From contig UQOH01000004.1 in assembly GCA_900542625.1 (NCBI GenBank), positions 1 to 54,071 on the forward strand: a stretch of DNA of 54,071 bases, in the 5' to 3' direction. Below the pieces are notes generated by a model. It was not told where the DNA came from, did no database searches, and worked only from the letters and a program-made list of their open reading frames with translations. Shown here piece after piece: positions 1 to 8,531 of the stretch. Both the position numbers and the translations under genes were made by a program. Every line of letters begins with the position of its first letter. The stretch's first letter is position 1. This DNA comes from an uncultured Fusobacterium sp. (lineage in GTDB: Bacteria > Fusobacteriota > Fusobacteriia > Fusobacteriales > Fusobacteriaceae).

Positions 1-66
1 ATATCGTTTTTTACGATGAATTCGCTGCATAAATTACGCAGATATTTTTAATCTCGATAATTTTAT
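1..66. repeat. Partial copy of a dispersed palindromic intergenic element (copy A)
   Basis: Positions 1-53 match the reverse complement of 17252-17304 at 50 of 53 positions by eye. The AAAATATCTGC end motif is also present in copy B near 8534. The copy is cut by the window edge, so its full extent is unknown. It lies just downstream of the 3' end of the HU-family gene. Function unknown; a 3'-end hairpin or MITE-like element is inferred. Confidence 0.75.
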
Positions 67-80
67 ATTTATTTTTATTT

Positions 81-368
81 TTAATCTATATCACAAAGTT
101 CTTTTTCAAGTTCAGGGCTTGCTTTAAATTTAAGATATTTCCTTGGAACAGTTTGTATTTTCTGGCTGATATCCCTAGGATCTACAACTGTTATAGATTT
201 TGTCTTTTTAACACGAAAACTTCCCACACCTCTTATAAGAAGTTCAGGATCTTGTTTCAAGGCTTCACAAAATGTTTCAATAAATCTTTCTACTTCTTTT
301 CTTGCCTCTTCAGTTCTCTTCATGTTGTTGTGTTTCTTATAGAATGCTATAAATTCTCTTTTTATCAT
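81..368 (-). CDS. HU/IHF-family DNA-binding protein
   Basis: A 95-residue basic protein with the size and fold signature of HU/IHF histone-like proteins: an N-terminal helical dimerisation half, then the β-arm half beginning at GVGSFRV (about residues 47-53), which corresponds to the conserved GFGxF motif of HU. The usual arm-tip sequence RNPxTG is replaced by DPRDISQ (about residues 63-69), so it is a divergent member and probably not the main HU. It should act as a dimer that bends DNA in the nucleoid. The start is an ATG preceded by a GGAGG about 8 nt upstream. It is a single-gene unit with its own promoter (413-441) carrying a perfect palindrome between -35 and -10. Family assignment is firm; which paralogue it is cannot be told. 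Confidence 0.88.
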   Translation of the reverse strand: MIKREFIAFYKKHNNMKRTEEARKEVERFIETFCEALKQDPELLIRGVGSFRVKKTKSITVVDPRDISQKIQTVPRKYLKFKASPELEKELCDID

Positions 369-412
369 AGTTTCCTCCTGTAAATGAGCAGAATTTTATT
401 ATTATTACTATG

Positions 413-441
413 ATAATACACTATATAGTGTAAAAAATCAA
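413..441 (-). promoter_or_regulatory. Promoter of the HU-family gene with a palindrome in the spacer
   Basis: On the minus strand TTGATT (-35, 436-441) and TATTAT (-10, 413-418) are 17 nt apart. The spacer is almost filled by the perfect 14-bp palindrome ACACTATATAGTGT (418-431), a likely repressor or autoregulatory site. Inferred from pattern only. Confidence 0.6.
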
Positions 442-523
442 AACAAACATAGAAAAAATTTATTTTTGGTTTATTTTTTATACTTTTATGATTACTTTTT
501 ATTACTCTTAAAAAATTTTCTCC

Positions 524-555
524 AAAAAAAGAAAAAAACCGAATAAAAATTCGGT
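524..555 (-). terminator. Rho-independent terminator of rpsT
   Basis: A 6-bp stem ACCGAA/TTCGGT (538-555) with a 6-nt loop is followed on the minus strand by a T-rich run (524-537). It lies about 65 nt beyond the rpsT stop codon. Confidence 0.75.
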
Positions 556-619
556 ATTCTTCTTTAATTTTCTTGTTTTAATTTCTGATAAGAAACTCTT
601 AAAAGTTCTTTCAGTAAAA

Positions 620-880
620 TTATAAAGCGTTAACTTTAGCTGCTAATCTAGATTTTTTTCTAGAAGCTGTGTTTTTCTTCATAACACCTTTAGTAACTGC
701 TTTGTCTAGTTCTTTGTAAGCTACCATTAATGCTGCGTTAGAAGCTTCAACTTCTCCAGTAGCTACTGCAGTTAAAACTTTTTTAACCATAGTTTTAACT
801 CTAGATTTTACTGCTTGATTTCTTTCTCTGTTTCTTTCGTTAATTAATACTCTCTTTTTAGCTGATTTTGAGTTTGCCAA
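620..880 (-). CDS. rpsT: 30S ribosomal protein S20
   Basis: An 86-residue, very basic helical protein beginning MANSKSAKKRV and rich in Lys/Arg, with the RNRxRN segment and a C-terminal KNTASRKKSRL motif typical of bacterial S20. Length matches the family (about 85-90). S20 binds 16S rRNA early in small-subunit assembly. It is monocistronic: its own extended -10 promoter lies at about 1006-1014 and a hairpin terminator at 524-555. It is preceded by a strong AGGAGG site. The leader between the probable transcription start and the ATG is about 120 nt, long enough for autogenous control, but I see no specific structure to prove it. Confidence 0.97.
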   Translation of the reverse strand: MANSKSAKKRVLINERNRERNQAVKSRVKTMVKKVLTAVATGEVEASNAALMVAYKELDKAVTKGVMKKNTASRKKSRLAAKVNAL

Positions 881-1005
881 ATTAAAAACCTCCTAAGTAA
901 TATTACAATTATAATTTTTTGGTTAACTTATTTTGTTATGGTCTTAAAATTTAACAGGTAAGAATCTAAAAGAGAGACACATATCTAAAACAATGGACCA
1001 AAAAT

Positions 1006-1014
1006 ATTATAGCA
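1006..1014 (-). promoter_or_regulatory. rpsT: Extended -10 promoter of rpsT
   Basis: TGCTATAAT on the minus strand is a perfect extended -10 element. The -35 position 17 nt further upstream is only a weak match (TTTTAT). It would give a leader of roughly 120 nt. Confidence 0.6.
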
Positions 1015-1124
1015 CAAAAGAATAAAATATAAAAGGAAAAAATAAAAAAATGTTTCTATTTTTTTGAAAAAAGGTTATTATATAAACTGAATTAGTATAT
1101 ACAAAATATAGAAAGGATTTTTTA

Positions 1125-3569
1125 ATGAATATAGAGGAAAAAATATCTCAAAGAGCAAGAGAAATAATTGTTCGGGAGATTGAAGAGGCTGGAGGAAACG
1201 AAGTTTTTTTTCGTGGTATTCTTGACGAAAATAAAATAGTAGATGATGTTGAAGTTCTGGCTAAAGGAAACAGATACAGTGTTCCTGCTATTCTGAAAAG
1301 AATGAGAAAAAGCGAAATAATTATTCATAATCATCCTTCAGGATATCTTTATCCATCTGATGCAGATGTAGAAATAGCATCTATTTTTGCAAATAAAATG
1401 GATGGAGGTTCATATATCATAGATAACAACGCAGAAAACATTTATGTTATTACTGAAGCATATTTTGATGAAAATAAAAAAATAGATATTAAACCTTATT
1501 TTGAAAGAAACGGACTTCTGGCTCAATATTTCAAAGAGTTTGAATACAGAGATGAACAGCTGCACATGGCAGAACATATTGAAAAAGGATTGAATGATGA
1601 AAAAAAGGTTATTGTAGAAGCTGGAACAGGAACAGGAAAAACTCTTGCTTATCTTATTCCAAGCATACAGTGGGCTCTTGAAAATGAAAAAAAAGTTATC
1701 ATTTCAACAAACACCATAAATCTGCAGGAACAGCTTTTAAATAAAGATATCCCTATTGTTAAAAAACTTATGCCGAAAGATTTTAAATATCTTCTTGTAA
1801 AAGGAAGAGGAAACTTTTTATGCAACAGAAAGCATGCTAATCTTGTAACAACAAAACTGGCAGAACTTGACGACCTTTCTGATGACCAGAAAAGACAGTT
1901 TGAAGCTCTTATAAAATGGGGAAAAGAAACAGAAACAGGAGATAAGTCAGAACTTTATTTTGAAGTAGATTTCACAGTATGGGAGATGTTTCAGAGTGAA
2001 ACTGATATTTGTGCAGGAGCAAGATGTCCTTATAAAAGCGAATGCTTTTTTATGAAATCCAGAGAGGAAAAAAAGAAAGCAGATATTTTAATTGCAAATC
2101 ACCATATTTTCTTCTCAGACCTCGCAATAAGAAAAGAGATTGGGTTTAATACTGATTACTCTATTCTTCCTGAATACGGGCTGGTTGTTTTTGATGAGGC
2201 ACATAACATACAGAAAGTAGCAAGAGATTATTTTTCTTATGAAGCATCAAAATATGGATTTACAAAAGCTATGAACCAGATTCACAATGTTATAAACAAA
2301 AAGAAAACTAAAGGACAGTTGGAAATTCTTATTCAGTATTTAAAAAACAGAGATTATGAAGATAAGGAAATTGTTGAAAAACTTTTAGAGAATGATATCA
2401 GACTAAATCATAACAACCTTTTTAAAGCAGGACGTGATTATTTTGACCGTGTAATTGAAATATTTTCCAAAGGACAGGTTGGAAGCATCACATACAGAAT
2501 AAAAAAAGATGAGATAATGGCAGCATCATTTTACTCTATGCTTAATGATGTTAAAGAAAATTTTGTTTTGGAATTTAACAATTATCTGAAACCTGTAAGA
2601 AAAGTTATTGCTGCTTTAAAAGAGGCTGAAGACAACGACGGAATTATAAATGATTTTATAAAGTACATTGAAAGACTTGAAGGTTTTTATGATAATTTTA
2701 AATTTATAAACAGCCTTGATGATGAAGAGTTTATATATTGGATTGAAGTTAATAACAAAAAGAATAACTCTAAGCTTGTGGCAACCCCTCTTCAGATTGC
2801 ACATGAACTTAGTGAAAATCTTTATGATAATCTGAAACAGCTTATTTTTACCTCTGCAACTATTGCAGTAGAAAATAATTTTGATTATTTTAAAAATTCT
2901 ATTGGTTTGGAAGAGGAAACATATGATAAAATTATAGCCTCTCCTTTTGATTATGACAAACAGATGAAGGTATATATTCCAAGCGGACTTCCAGATCCAA
3001 ATGATAGAAACTTTTTAGATGAAATAGAACCTCTTTTGAAAAAAATGATTTTAAAAACAAGAGGACGTACTTTTATCCTGTTCACATCATATAAATCTTT
3101 GAACTATATGTATTATATGATGAGAGATGAGCTTGAGGCTGAAGGAATAGATTTCTTTATTCAGGGAATGTATCCAAGAACAAAACTTGTGGAAATGTTT
3201 AAAAACAGCGATGCCCCTGTTCTTTTTGGAACTGACTCTTTCTGGGAAGGGGTAGATGTAAAGGGTGAAAAACTTATATCTGTTATAATTGTAAAACTGC
3301 CGTTTAAAGTTCCAAGCGACCCTGTTACAGAGGCTATAATAGAAACATATGAACAGCAGGGAAAAAATCCTTTTATAGAATATCAGATTCCTGAATCTGT
3401 AATAAAATTTAAGCAGGGAATAGGACGTTTGATAAGAAGTAAAGAGGACAGAGGAATCATAACTATCTTAGACAACAGAATTGTAACTAAGAGATATGGA
3501 AAATACTTTATTGATAGTATTCCTTCAAAGAATATTATCAGAATCGACCAAAGTGAAATTATTGGTTAA
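1125..3569 (+). CDS. RadC/JAMM domain fused to a DinG-type superfamily 2 helicase
   Basis: An 814-residue fusion. Residues 1 to about 125 form a RadC/JAB-like MPN domain with a complete JAMM zinc-protease set: E26 (NEVF), H68 and H70 in HNHPSG, S78 and D81. The rest is a DinG/XPD-like helicase: Walker A with K172 (EAGTGTGKT), four cysteines C233, C296, C301, C307 spaced as in the XPD/DinG 4Fe-4S domain, DEAH box at 357-360, motif V/VI at the C-terminus (FWEGVDV and QGIGRLIRS). DinG unwinds DNA 5'-3' and resolves R-loops and D-loops. Many Firmicute DinG proteins carry a DnaQ exonuclease at the N-terminus; here a JAMM domain takes that place. Whether it hydrolyses isopeptide bonds or is only a binding module is unknown. 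It is followed 14 nt later by pgpH, so probably cotranscribed with pgpH and ybeY. Domain calls are firm; the role is inferred. Confidence 0.93.
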   Translation: MNIEEKISQRAREIIVREIEEAGGNEVFFRGILDENKIVDDVEVLAKGNRYSVPAILKRMRKSEIIIHNHPSGYLYPSDADVEIASIFANKMDGGSYIIDNNAENIYVITEAYFDENKKIDIKPYFERNGLLAQYFKEFEYRDEQLHMAEHIEKGLNDEKKVIVEAGTGTGKTLAYLIPSIQWALENEKKVIISTNTINLQEQLLNKDIPIVKKLMPKDFKYLLVKGRGNFLCNRKHANLVTTKLAELDDLSDDQKRQFEALIKWGKETETGDKSELYFEVDFTVWEMFQSETDICAGARCPYKSECFFMKSREEKKKADILIANHHIFFSDLAIRKEIGFNTDYSILPEYGLVVFDEAHNIQKVARDYFSYEASKYGFTKAMNQIHNVINKKKTKGQLEILIQYLKNRDYEDKEIVEKLLENDIRLNHNNLFKAGRDYFDRVIEIFSKGQVGSITYRIKKDEIMAASFYSMLNDVKENFVLEFNNYLKPVRKVIAALKEAEDNDGIINDFIKYIERLEGFYDNFKFINSLDDEEFIYWIEVNNKKNNSKLVATPLQIAHELSENLYDNLKQLIFTSATIAVENNFDYFKNSIGLEEETYDKIIASPFDYDKQMKVYIPSGLPDPNDRNFLDEIEPLLKKMILKTRGRTFILFTSYKSLNYMYYMMRDELEAEGIDFFIQGMYPRTKLVEMFKNSDAPVLFGTDSFWEGVDVKGEKLISVIIVKLPFKVPSDPVTEAIIETYEQQGKNPFIEYQIPESVIKFKQGIGRLIRSKEDRGIITILDNRIVTKRYGKYFIDSIPSKNIIRIDQSEIIG

Positions 3570-3583
3570 GATATGGAGGACTT

Positions 3584-5656
3584 ATGAAAAAGTTTAAACT
3601 TTTCGGTTTTAAATTTATTTTTAAACTGGAAAAAGAAAATCAGGATGATGTTCAGATTTACTCAGAGTCATACCGCTTAAAAGAAAAAATTGTATATCTT
3701 TTGCTGATTATGACTGTGCTTTCATTCAGTTCAAAATTTTATCTTCTTTTTAATCAAAATACTTATAAAAAAGGAAGTATAGTAAAAGAAGATATCTACG
3801 CTCCAAAAACTGTAAAATATAATGATGTGGCTAAAAGAGAGGCAATAATAGAAGAGCTTATTCTTACTTCTAAAAAAGAATATATCCATGTTCCTGAGGC
3901 AGAGGTAAATTATTATAATGGAATGAAAAATTTCTATGACCAGATTATAGCCCTGAAAAAAGGAACAAAGATAGATTTTAACTACAAGATTATAGAGGAA
4001 ACAACAGGAAAAGATATTAATAAAAATCTTGTAAAAGAGATCTCTTCTTTAAGTGTGAGAAAAATTAACAGTCAAAGAGAAAAACTTTTGGAACTTCTTC
4101 AGGAAATATACAGTTCCGGAGTTACTAAAACAGACGGACTTATTACAATAAAAGATGAAGAAAATGCAAAAATAGAAAAACTGTCACCTCTTGAACAGAA
4201 AGTTCTTCATACATTCCTTGTTCCAAACTATGTTTTTGATAAAGAAAAAACAAAAGAAGAGATACAAAAGAAAACTTCCAAAATAGGACCGCAGATTGTT
4301 GAGGTACAGGCAGGAAGTATTGTTGCTAAAAAAGGAGAGGTTATCACTGAAAAGAAACTGGAAATGCTTAGTGCTCTTGGAATTTATTCATATGCTGAAA
4401 GCCTTTCAAGATTTCTTATAAATGGTGCTTATCTGCTTTTAATATCATTTATCTCTTATCATATAATCGGAAGAATATTTAAAAAAGAGATATTGAACAA
4501 AAATATTTACAGAGCGGTATTTATTCTTATAACAGGAGCTTTTGTAATCTTAAGATTTATAGATAACGAATATATGTTTATTATACCTTTTGAGGTTATT
4601 TTCTTCATGCTTGGTATACTTGTAAATTCTACATTTGCATTTACTCTGGGAATGATATGTCTTTTATTCTTGATGCCTATGCTTGATTATAACCTTATAT
4701 ATTTCTTTACTTATCTTTTCTCTATTCTTTTAGGGGAAATTCTTTTAAGAGATATAAAAACAAGATCGCAGCTTATAAATCTTGGTGTACAGCTTTCAAT
4801 AGTAAGATTTATACTGTTCCTTATTTTAAGTTTCTTTTTAGTAGAAATAAATGTTTCTGTTGTAATGAAAGCAGGACAGATTATTATAGCAGGTATTCTT
4901 TCAGGAATGATAAGTATTGCCCTTGTTCCTTATTTCGAAAGAACATTTAATATTCTTACTAAATTCAAGCTTCTTGAGCTTGGAGATTTATCACAGCCTT
5001 TACTGCGTGATCTGTCTGTTAAAACACCGGGAACTTTCTACCACTCAATGATGGTTGCAACTTTATCTGAGGCAGCAGCAGATGCTGTTGGAGCAGATTC
5101 TATTTTCACAAGGGTTGCATCTTATTATCACGATATTGGTAAAATGAAAAGACCTAAATTCTATGTTGAAAACCAAGAAGGAGGAGTTAATCCTCACAAC
5201 TCTATATCTCCATTCCTTAGCGCTCTTATTATTGCTGCACACACAAAAGAGGGAGCAGAACTTGGAAAAGAATATAAGATACCTAAAGAGATCAGAGATA
5301 TTATGTTTGAACATCAGGGAACAACTCTTCTTGCTTATTTCTATAATAAAGCAAAACAAATTGACGAAAATGTTCAGGAAGAAGATTTCAGATATCCGGG
5401 ACCTAAACCAAAAACAAAAGAATCAGCAATCATCATGCTTGCTGACTCAATAGAGGCTGCTGTAAGAAGCTTGGATGAAAAAACTCCTATCACTATTGAA
5501 AACATGATAAGAAAAATTATTGCAGGAAAAATGGACGATGGACAGCTTTCAGATGCAGACTTAACATTTAAAGAGATAGAAACAATTATAAAAGTATTTA
5601 CAAAAACTTTAATGGGTATTCACCATGTAAGAATTAAGTATCCGGGACAAAAATAA
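3584..5656 (+). CDS. pgpH: 7TM-HD family cyclic-di-AMP phosphodiesterase
   Basis: A 690-residue membrane protein with the PgpH/YqfF layout: one N-terminal membrane segment (about residues 36-54), a large extracytoplasmic 7TMR-HDED domain (about 60-275), a cluster of about seven membrane helices (about 285-465) and a cytoplasmic HD domain. The metal ligands H487 and the H516-D517 pair (YYHDIGK) are present, so it should be active. The family hydrolyses c-di-AMP to pApA and controls potassium and osmotic balance. The neighbouring ybeY is the same as in Bacillus and Listeria, which supports the assignment. A GGAGG precedes the ATG. No diadenylate cyclase is in the window. Confidence 0.93.
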   Translation: MKKFKLFGFKFIFKLEKENQDDVQIYSESYRLKEKIVYLLLIMTVLSFSSKFYLLFNQNTYKKGSIVKEDIYAPKTVKYNDVAKREAIIEELILTSKKEYIHVPEAEVNYYNGMKNFYDQIIALKKGTKIDFNYKIIEETTGKDINKNLVKEISSLSVRKINSQREKLLELLQEIYSSGVTKTDGLITIKDEENAKIEKLSPLEQKVLHTFLVPNYVFDKEKTKEEIQKKTSKIGPQIVEVQAGSIVAKKGEVITEKKLEMLSALGIYSYAESLSRFLINGAYLLLISFISYHIIGRIFKKEILNKNIYRAVFILITGAFVILRFIDNEYMFIIPFEVIFFMLGILVNSTFAFTLGMICLLFLMPMLDYNLIYFFTYLFSILLGEILLRDIKTRSQLINLGVQLSIVRFILFLILSFFLVEINVSVVMKAGQIIIAGILSGMISIALVPYFERTFNILTKFKLLELGDLSQPLLRDLSVKTPGTFYHSMMVATLSEAAADAVGADSIFTRVASYYHDIGKMKRPKFYVENQEGGVNPHNSISPFLSALIIAAHTKEGAELGKEYKIPKEIRDIMFEHQGTTLLAYFYNKAKQIDENVQEEDFRYPGPKPKTKESAIIMLADSIEAAVRSLDEKTPITIENMIRKIIAGKMDDGQLSDADLTFKEIETIIKVFTKTLMGIHHVRIKYPGQK

Positions 5657-5680
5657 AATCCCGTCAAGGAGGAAATAGAG

Positions 5681-6148
5681 TTGAAACTAAATTTAGATTT
5701 AGGAATTAATATTGAAGGATATGATGCCGAAATAAACTTTGAAGATGTTGAAAAATATATCACAGAAGTTTTGAATAAAGAATACGAAAGCGACAGAGAG
5801 GTATATGTTTCTGTTCTTCTTACAGGAAACGATGAGATACAGACAGTAAACAGAGATTTCAGAGGAAAAGATATGCCTACTGACGTAATATCTTTTGCTT
5901 ATCACGACAATGGAGAAGCAGACACAGGAATATTTGATACACTTGGAGATATTATAATCTCTCTTGAAAGAGTTGAAGAGCAGAGAAAAGATTACAATCA
6001 TTCATTTAAAAGAGAATTTTATTATGTTTTAACTCACGGACTTCTTCACCTTCTTGGTTACGACCATATGGAAGAAGAAGAAAAAAAGATTATGAGAGCC
6101 AAAGAAGAGGAGATATTAACTAACTACGGTTATACAAGAGATATATAA
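5681..6148 (+). CDS. ybeY: Endoribonuclease / rRNA maturation factor YbeY
   Basis: 155 residues with the family's zinc motif HGxxHLxGxDH at H119, H123 and H129. YbeY is a metal-dependent endoribonuclease involved in 16S rRNA 3'-end maturation and 70S quality control. The start is TTG at 5681, supported by AAGGAGG 8 nt upstream and by the absence of a better ATG in frame. It follows pgpH by 24 nt and is probably in the same transcript. Length is typical. Confidence 0.95.
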   Translation: MKLNLDLGINIEGYDAEINFEDVEKYITEVLNKEYESDREVYVSVLLTGNDEIQTVNRDFRGKDMPTDVISFAYHDNGEADTGIFDTLGDIIISLERVEEQRKDYNHSFKREFYYVLTHGLLHLLGYDHMEEEEKKIMRAKEEEILTNYGYTRDI

Positions 6149-6162
6149 AAGCAGGTGATATT

Positions 6163-7683
6163 ATGCAGACATCAAAAGAGTATTTACTCTTCAGTATTCT
6201 TTCATACTACAATCTCACTGAAAACACAAAAGGAGAATTTCTTGTCAATGCTCTTGAAGAGATAAATTTTGGAAGAAATATCTCTTCAAATGCAAACCTT
6301 TTCAGAGATGATGCATATGGAAGATGCAGTGAATATTTTATAAAAGAATTGGAAAAATGGAAAATTTTTGATATAGATAACAGAACAGGAATTGGAGGAA
6401 ACGGAAAATCAAATTCCGGATTTTTTTCCATTGTTTTTACTGACGGAGATGAATATGTTATTTCATACAGAGGCAGTGAAACATACCCTTTTGAAGAAGC
6501 TTACAAAGATTTTATCGAAACAGATCTTCTTTTGGGAATGGGAAAGAAACCTTTACAGTTCTGGGAGGGACTGGAAGTTTTTGAAAATCTCCTTTCTTTA
6601 GGAATTCCCTTTGAAAAAATAAGCATTACAGGACATTCTCTTGGAGGAGGAATAGCACAATTTGTAGCTATTATGCTTTTTAAAAATCATGGAAAAGTTC
6701 CTAAAGTATGTACATGGAATGCTGTAGGAATAAATCGTGACGGAATTATAGGAATAGAAGATTTTATAGATTTTGAAAAAATTCTTGACTCATGTCATCT
6801 TACAGAGGAAGAAAAGAAAATTTTTGCTGAATTTAAGCAGCCTTATTTAGATTTTTTTCTTAAAGAACTGAAGAAAATGAAAATAATAAAAGACAACAGA
6901 ACTGTTCTTGTTGATAAATACACTACATTTTATTTTCATATAGATGATGTGTTTATTGAATCACTGGCTAAACATACAAACTTTAAACAGATTCTTAAAA
7001 AGATTCCTATAGACAGAAGAAGAGAGATTCTTTTAAATGAAAATCTTATAGACAAACTGTTTCAATTAGATAATCTTACAGGACTTCTTCATAATGCTGT
7101 AAAGTTTATAGAACTTTTAAATGAAAACAAAATTTTTGAAACTAATGTTATCAATTTCTGCCACTCAAAAGATTTGGTAAGTTTCCTGTTCCCTCATATT
7201 GGAACTACATATCAGGTAGATCTTGATTTTCTGAAAAAAGATGCAGGGAGAAACAGCAGATTTTTTAGAAACCTTTCTATTTTTAAAAAATCTGTACAGA
7301 GCTATCATTTTGAAGATGTGTTTATTCCTTTTATAGCTCCCACAGGATCTTTTACGGATACTATATCCGTTGATTATATGAGCAGTGTTTTAAGAAAAAT
7401 AATATATCTTGAATATACTTTTTCAAAAGAATTTCTTGGCAGCTATTTTACAAGAATAGAAATTACAGAAGAAAATTTTACAAAATATAAAAATGAAATA
7501 TTAACCGGAATTGAAAAAACAGGAGACGATATTCTTTATAAAGACAAAGTGAAAGCTAAAGTTCAGCTTATGGATCTTGAAGATGTCAAACTTCTTTGGG
7601 AAAAAACAAAAGCAAAAGCACCAAGCCCTTATATAAGTCAGGATATCTATGATTTGATTGTATTTAGAAAACATTATATTTAA
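6163..7683 (+). CDS. Lipase-fold (α/β-hydrolase, DUF2974/Mbeg1-like) protein
   Basis: 506 residues. The nucleophile elbow GHSLGGG places the candidate catalytic serine at S159, and the preceding strand VISYRGSE (about residues 103-110) is the class 3 lipase-like lead-in found in Mbeg1/DUF2974 proteins. No signal peptide or membrane segment is visible, so it appears cytoplasmic. The C-terminal half (about 200-506) has no domain I recognise and is rich in Lys, Phe and Leu. It sits between ybeY and an HxlR regulator with short gaps, which suggests cotranscription but not a shared function. Substrate unknown; the acid and histidine of a triad cannot be assigned by eye. Confidence 0.8.
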   Translation: MQTSKEYLLFSILSYYNLTENTKGEFLVNALEEINFGRNISSNANLFRDDAYGRCSEYFIKELEKWKIFDIDNRTGIGGNGKSNSGFFSIVFTDGDEYVISYRGSETYPFEEAYKDFIETDLLLGMGKKPLQFWEGLEVFENLLSLGIPFEKISITGHSLGGGIAQFVAIMLFKNHGKVPKVCTWNAVGINRDGIIGIEDFIDFEKILDSCHLTEEEKKIFAEFKQPYLDFFLKELKKMKIIKDNRTVLVDKYTTFYFHIDDVFIESLAKHTNFKQILKKIPIDRRREILLNENLIDKLFQLDNLTGLLHNAVKFIELLNENKIFETNVINFCHSKDLVSFLFPHIGTTYQVDLDFLKKDAGRNSRFFRNLSIFKKSVQSYHFEDVFIPFIAPTGSFTDTISVDYMSSVLRKIIYLEYTFSKEFLGSYFTRIEITEENFTKYKNEILTGIEKTGDDILYKDKVKAKVQLMDLEDVKLLWEKTKAKAPSPYISQDIYDLIVFRKHYI

Positions 7684-7693
7684 TTAAGAATAT

Positions 7694-7711
7694 CTGCTGA
7701 ACAGCAGGAGG
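7694..7711 (+). promoter_or_regulatory. Inverted repeat touching the ribosome binding site of the HxlR gene
   Basis: CTGCTG-AA-CAGCAG (7694-7707) is a perfect 6-2-6 inverted repeat whose right arm overlaps the first bases of AGGAGG (7706-7711). It may be a small protein-binding dyad or a hairpin that modulates initiation; a chance occurrence is possible. Confidence 0.35.
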
Positions 7712-7716
7712 AAAAA

Positions 7717-8097
7717 ATGAAATATGAATATAAATTAGAAAAAGAAATAATGTGTCCTATTGAGTATGGACTTGGCATTTTTGGAGGAAAATGGAAATCA
7801 AGAATCATATGTGTTCTCTCTGCCAAGTCTTCAATGAGATACACTGAAATAAAAAAAGAACTTTCTAACATAACCGACGCAGTTCTTGCAGCCATGCTTA
7901 AAGAGATGCTTACAGATGGTATAATAGAGCGAATTCAATATAATGAAATACCTTTGAGAGTAGAGTATTCTCTTACGGAAAAAGGAAAGTCAGTGCTTCC
8001 TATATTACAGGGAATTTGTGCTTGGTCAAGAAAGAATACAGAAGAAGATTTAGATAAAAAACTTCCTGCATGCCAAAGCTGTCCACAATTGTATTAA
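7717..8097 (+). CDS. HxlR-family winged-helix transcriptional regulator
   Basis: 126 residues with the HxlR signature: CPIEYGLGIFGGKWK near the N-terminus, a recognition-helix region around MRYTEIKKEL and SNITDAVL, then the wing and C-terminal dimerisation helix. Cys13 sits at the position of the redox-reactive cysteine in YodB, CatR and HypR, so a thiol-based quinone or disulfide sensor is plausible; a C-terminal CxxC (CQSC, about 120-123) could also react. The next gene is a small αβ-barrel protein of the kind often regulated by HxlR proteins, and a perfect palindrome lies between the two. The ATG has AGGAGG 5 nt upstream. Confidence 0.93.
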   Translation: MKYEYKLEKEIMCPIEYGLGIFGGKWKSRIICVLSAKSSMRYTEIKKELSNITDAVLAAMLKEMLTDGIIERIQYNEIPLRVEYSLTEKGKSVLPILQGICAWSRKNTEEDLDKKLPACQSCPQLY

Positions 8098-8111
8098 TAA
8101 TTAATACTATG

Positions 8112-8136
8112 AAATTTATTAGTAACTAATAAATTT
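8112..8136. promoter_or_regulatory. Perfect 25-bp palindrome, likely HxlR operator
   Basis: Two 12-bp arms (left arm AAATTTATTAGT) flank a central A at 8124 with no mismatch. The core ATTAGTAACTAAT resembles the dyad sites known for YodB-type HxlR regulators. It lies between the hxlR stop and the next gene, upstream of a weak -35/-10 pair (TTCAAA, 17 nt, TATGCT). Confidence 0.7.
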
Positions 8137-8217
8137 GCTAATATCTTCAAAAAATTTTTTTCATATGATATGCTTTAGTTATCTTAGAAAAATAAAAATT
8201 TTATGGAGGTAATAAGA

Positions 8218-8511
8218 ATGGAAGTAAAAGCATTTCTTGAAATTACAATGAAAATATCTGAGGAAAAACGCCCTGCTGCTGCTAAAATCTATAATGATTA
8301 TCGTGGACCTTTTTTAAGTGAAATTAAAGGAGCATTATCAAAACAGCTTCTTGTTCGTAAAGAAGATGTTCAAGTTTTACATGGATTTGACAGTATAGAG
8401 AATGCAGAAGCATATTTATCAAGTGAAATGTTTAAAAATGATGTTTTTGTAGGATTACAGCCTTTATGGACTTCAGCTCCAGAGGTTAAAATTTATACAA
8501 TAGCAGCTTAA
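8218..8511 (+). CDS. Small dimeric αβ-barrel (ABM-like) protein
   Basis: 97 residues. The start is set at ATG 8218 because GGAGGT (8205-8210) lies just upstream; an in-frame ATG at 8203 overlaps that ribosome binding site and cannot be the start. The β-α-α-β-β pattern (FLEITMKI near the start, QVLHGFDSIENAEAYLSS in the middle, VKIYTIAA at the end) fits antibiotic-biosynthesis-monooxygenase/dimeric αβ-barrel proteins, which include quinol monooxygenases. It follows an HxlR regulator and its putative operator, so a stress- or quinone-related role is inferred. No cysteine is present. The function is unproven. Confidence 0.72.
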   Translation: MEVKAFLEITMKISEEKRPAAAKIYNDYRGPFLSEIKGALSKQLLVRKEDVQVLHGFDSIENAEAYLSSEMFKNDVFVGLQPLWTSAPEVKIYTIAA

Positions 8512-8531
8512 ACAATTTAAAATTAATATAT

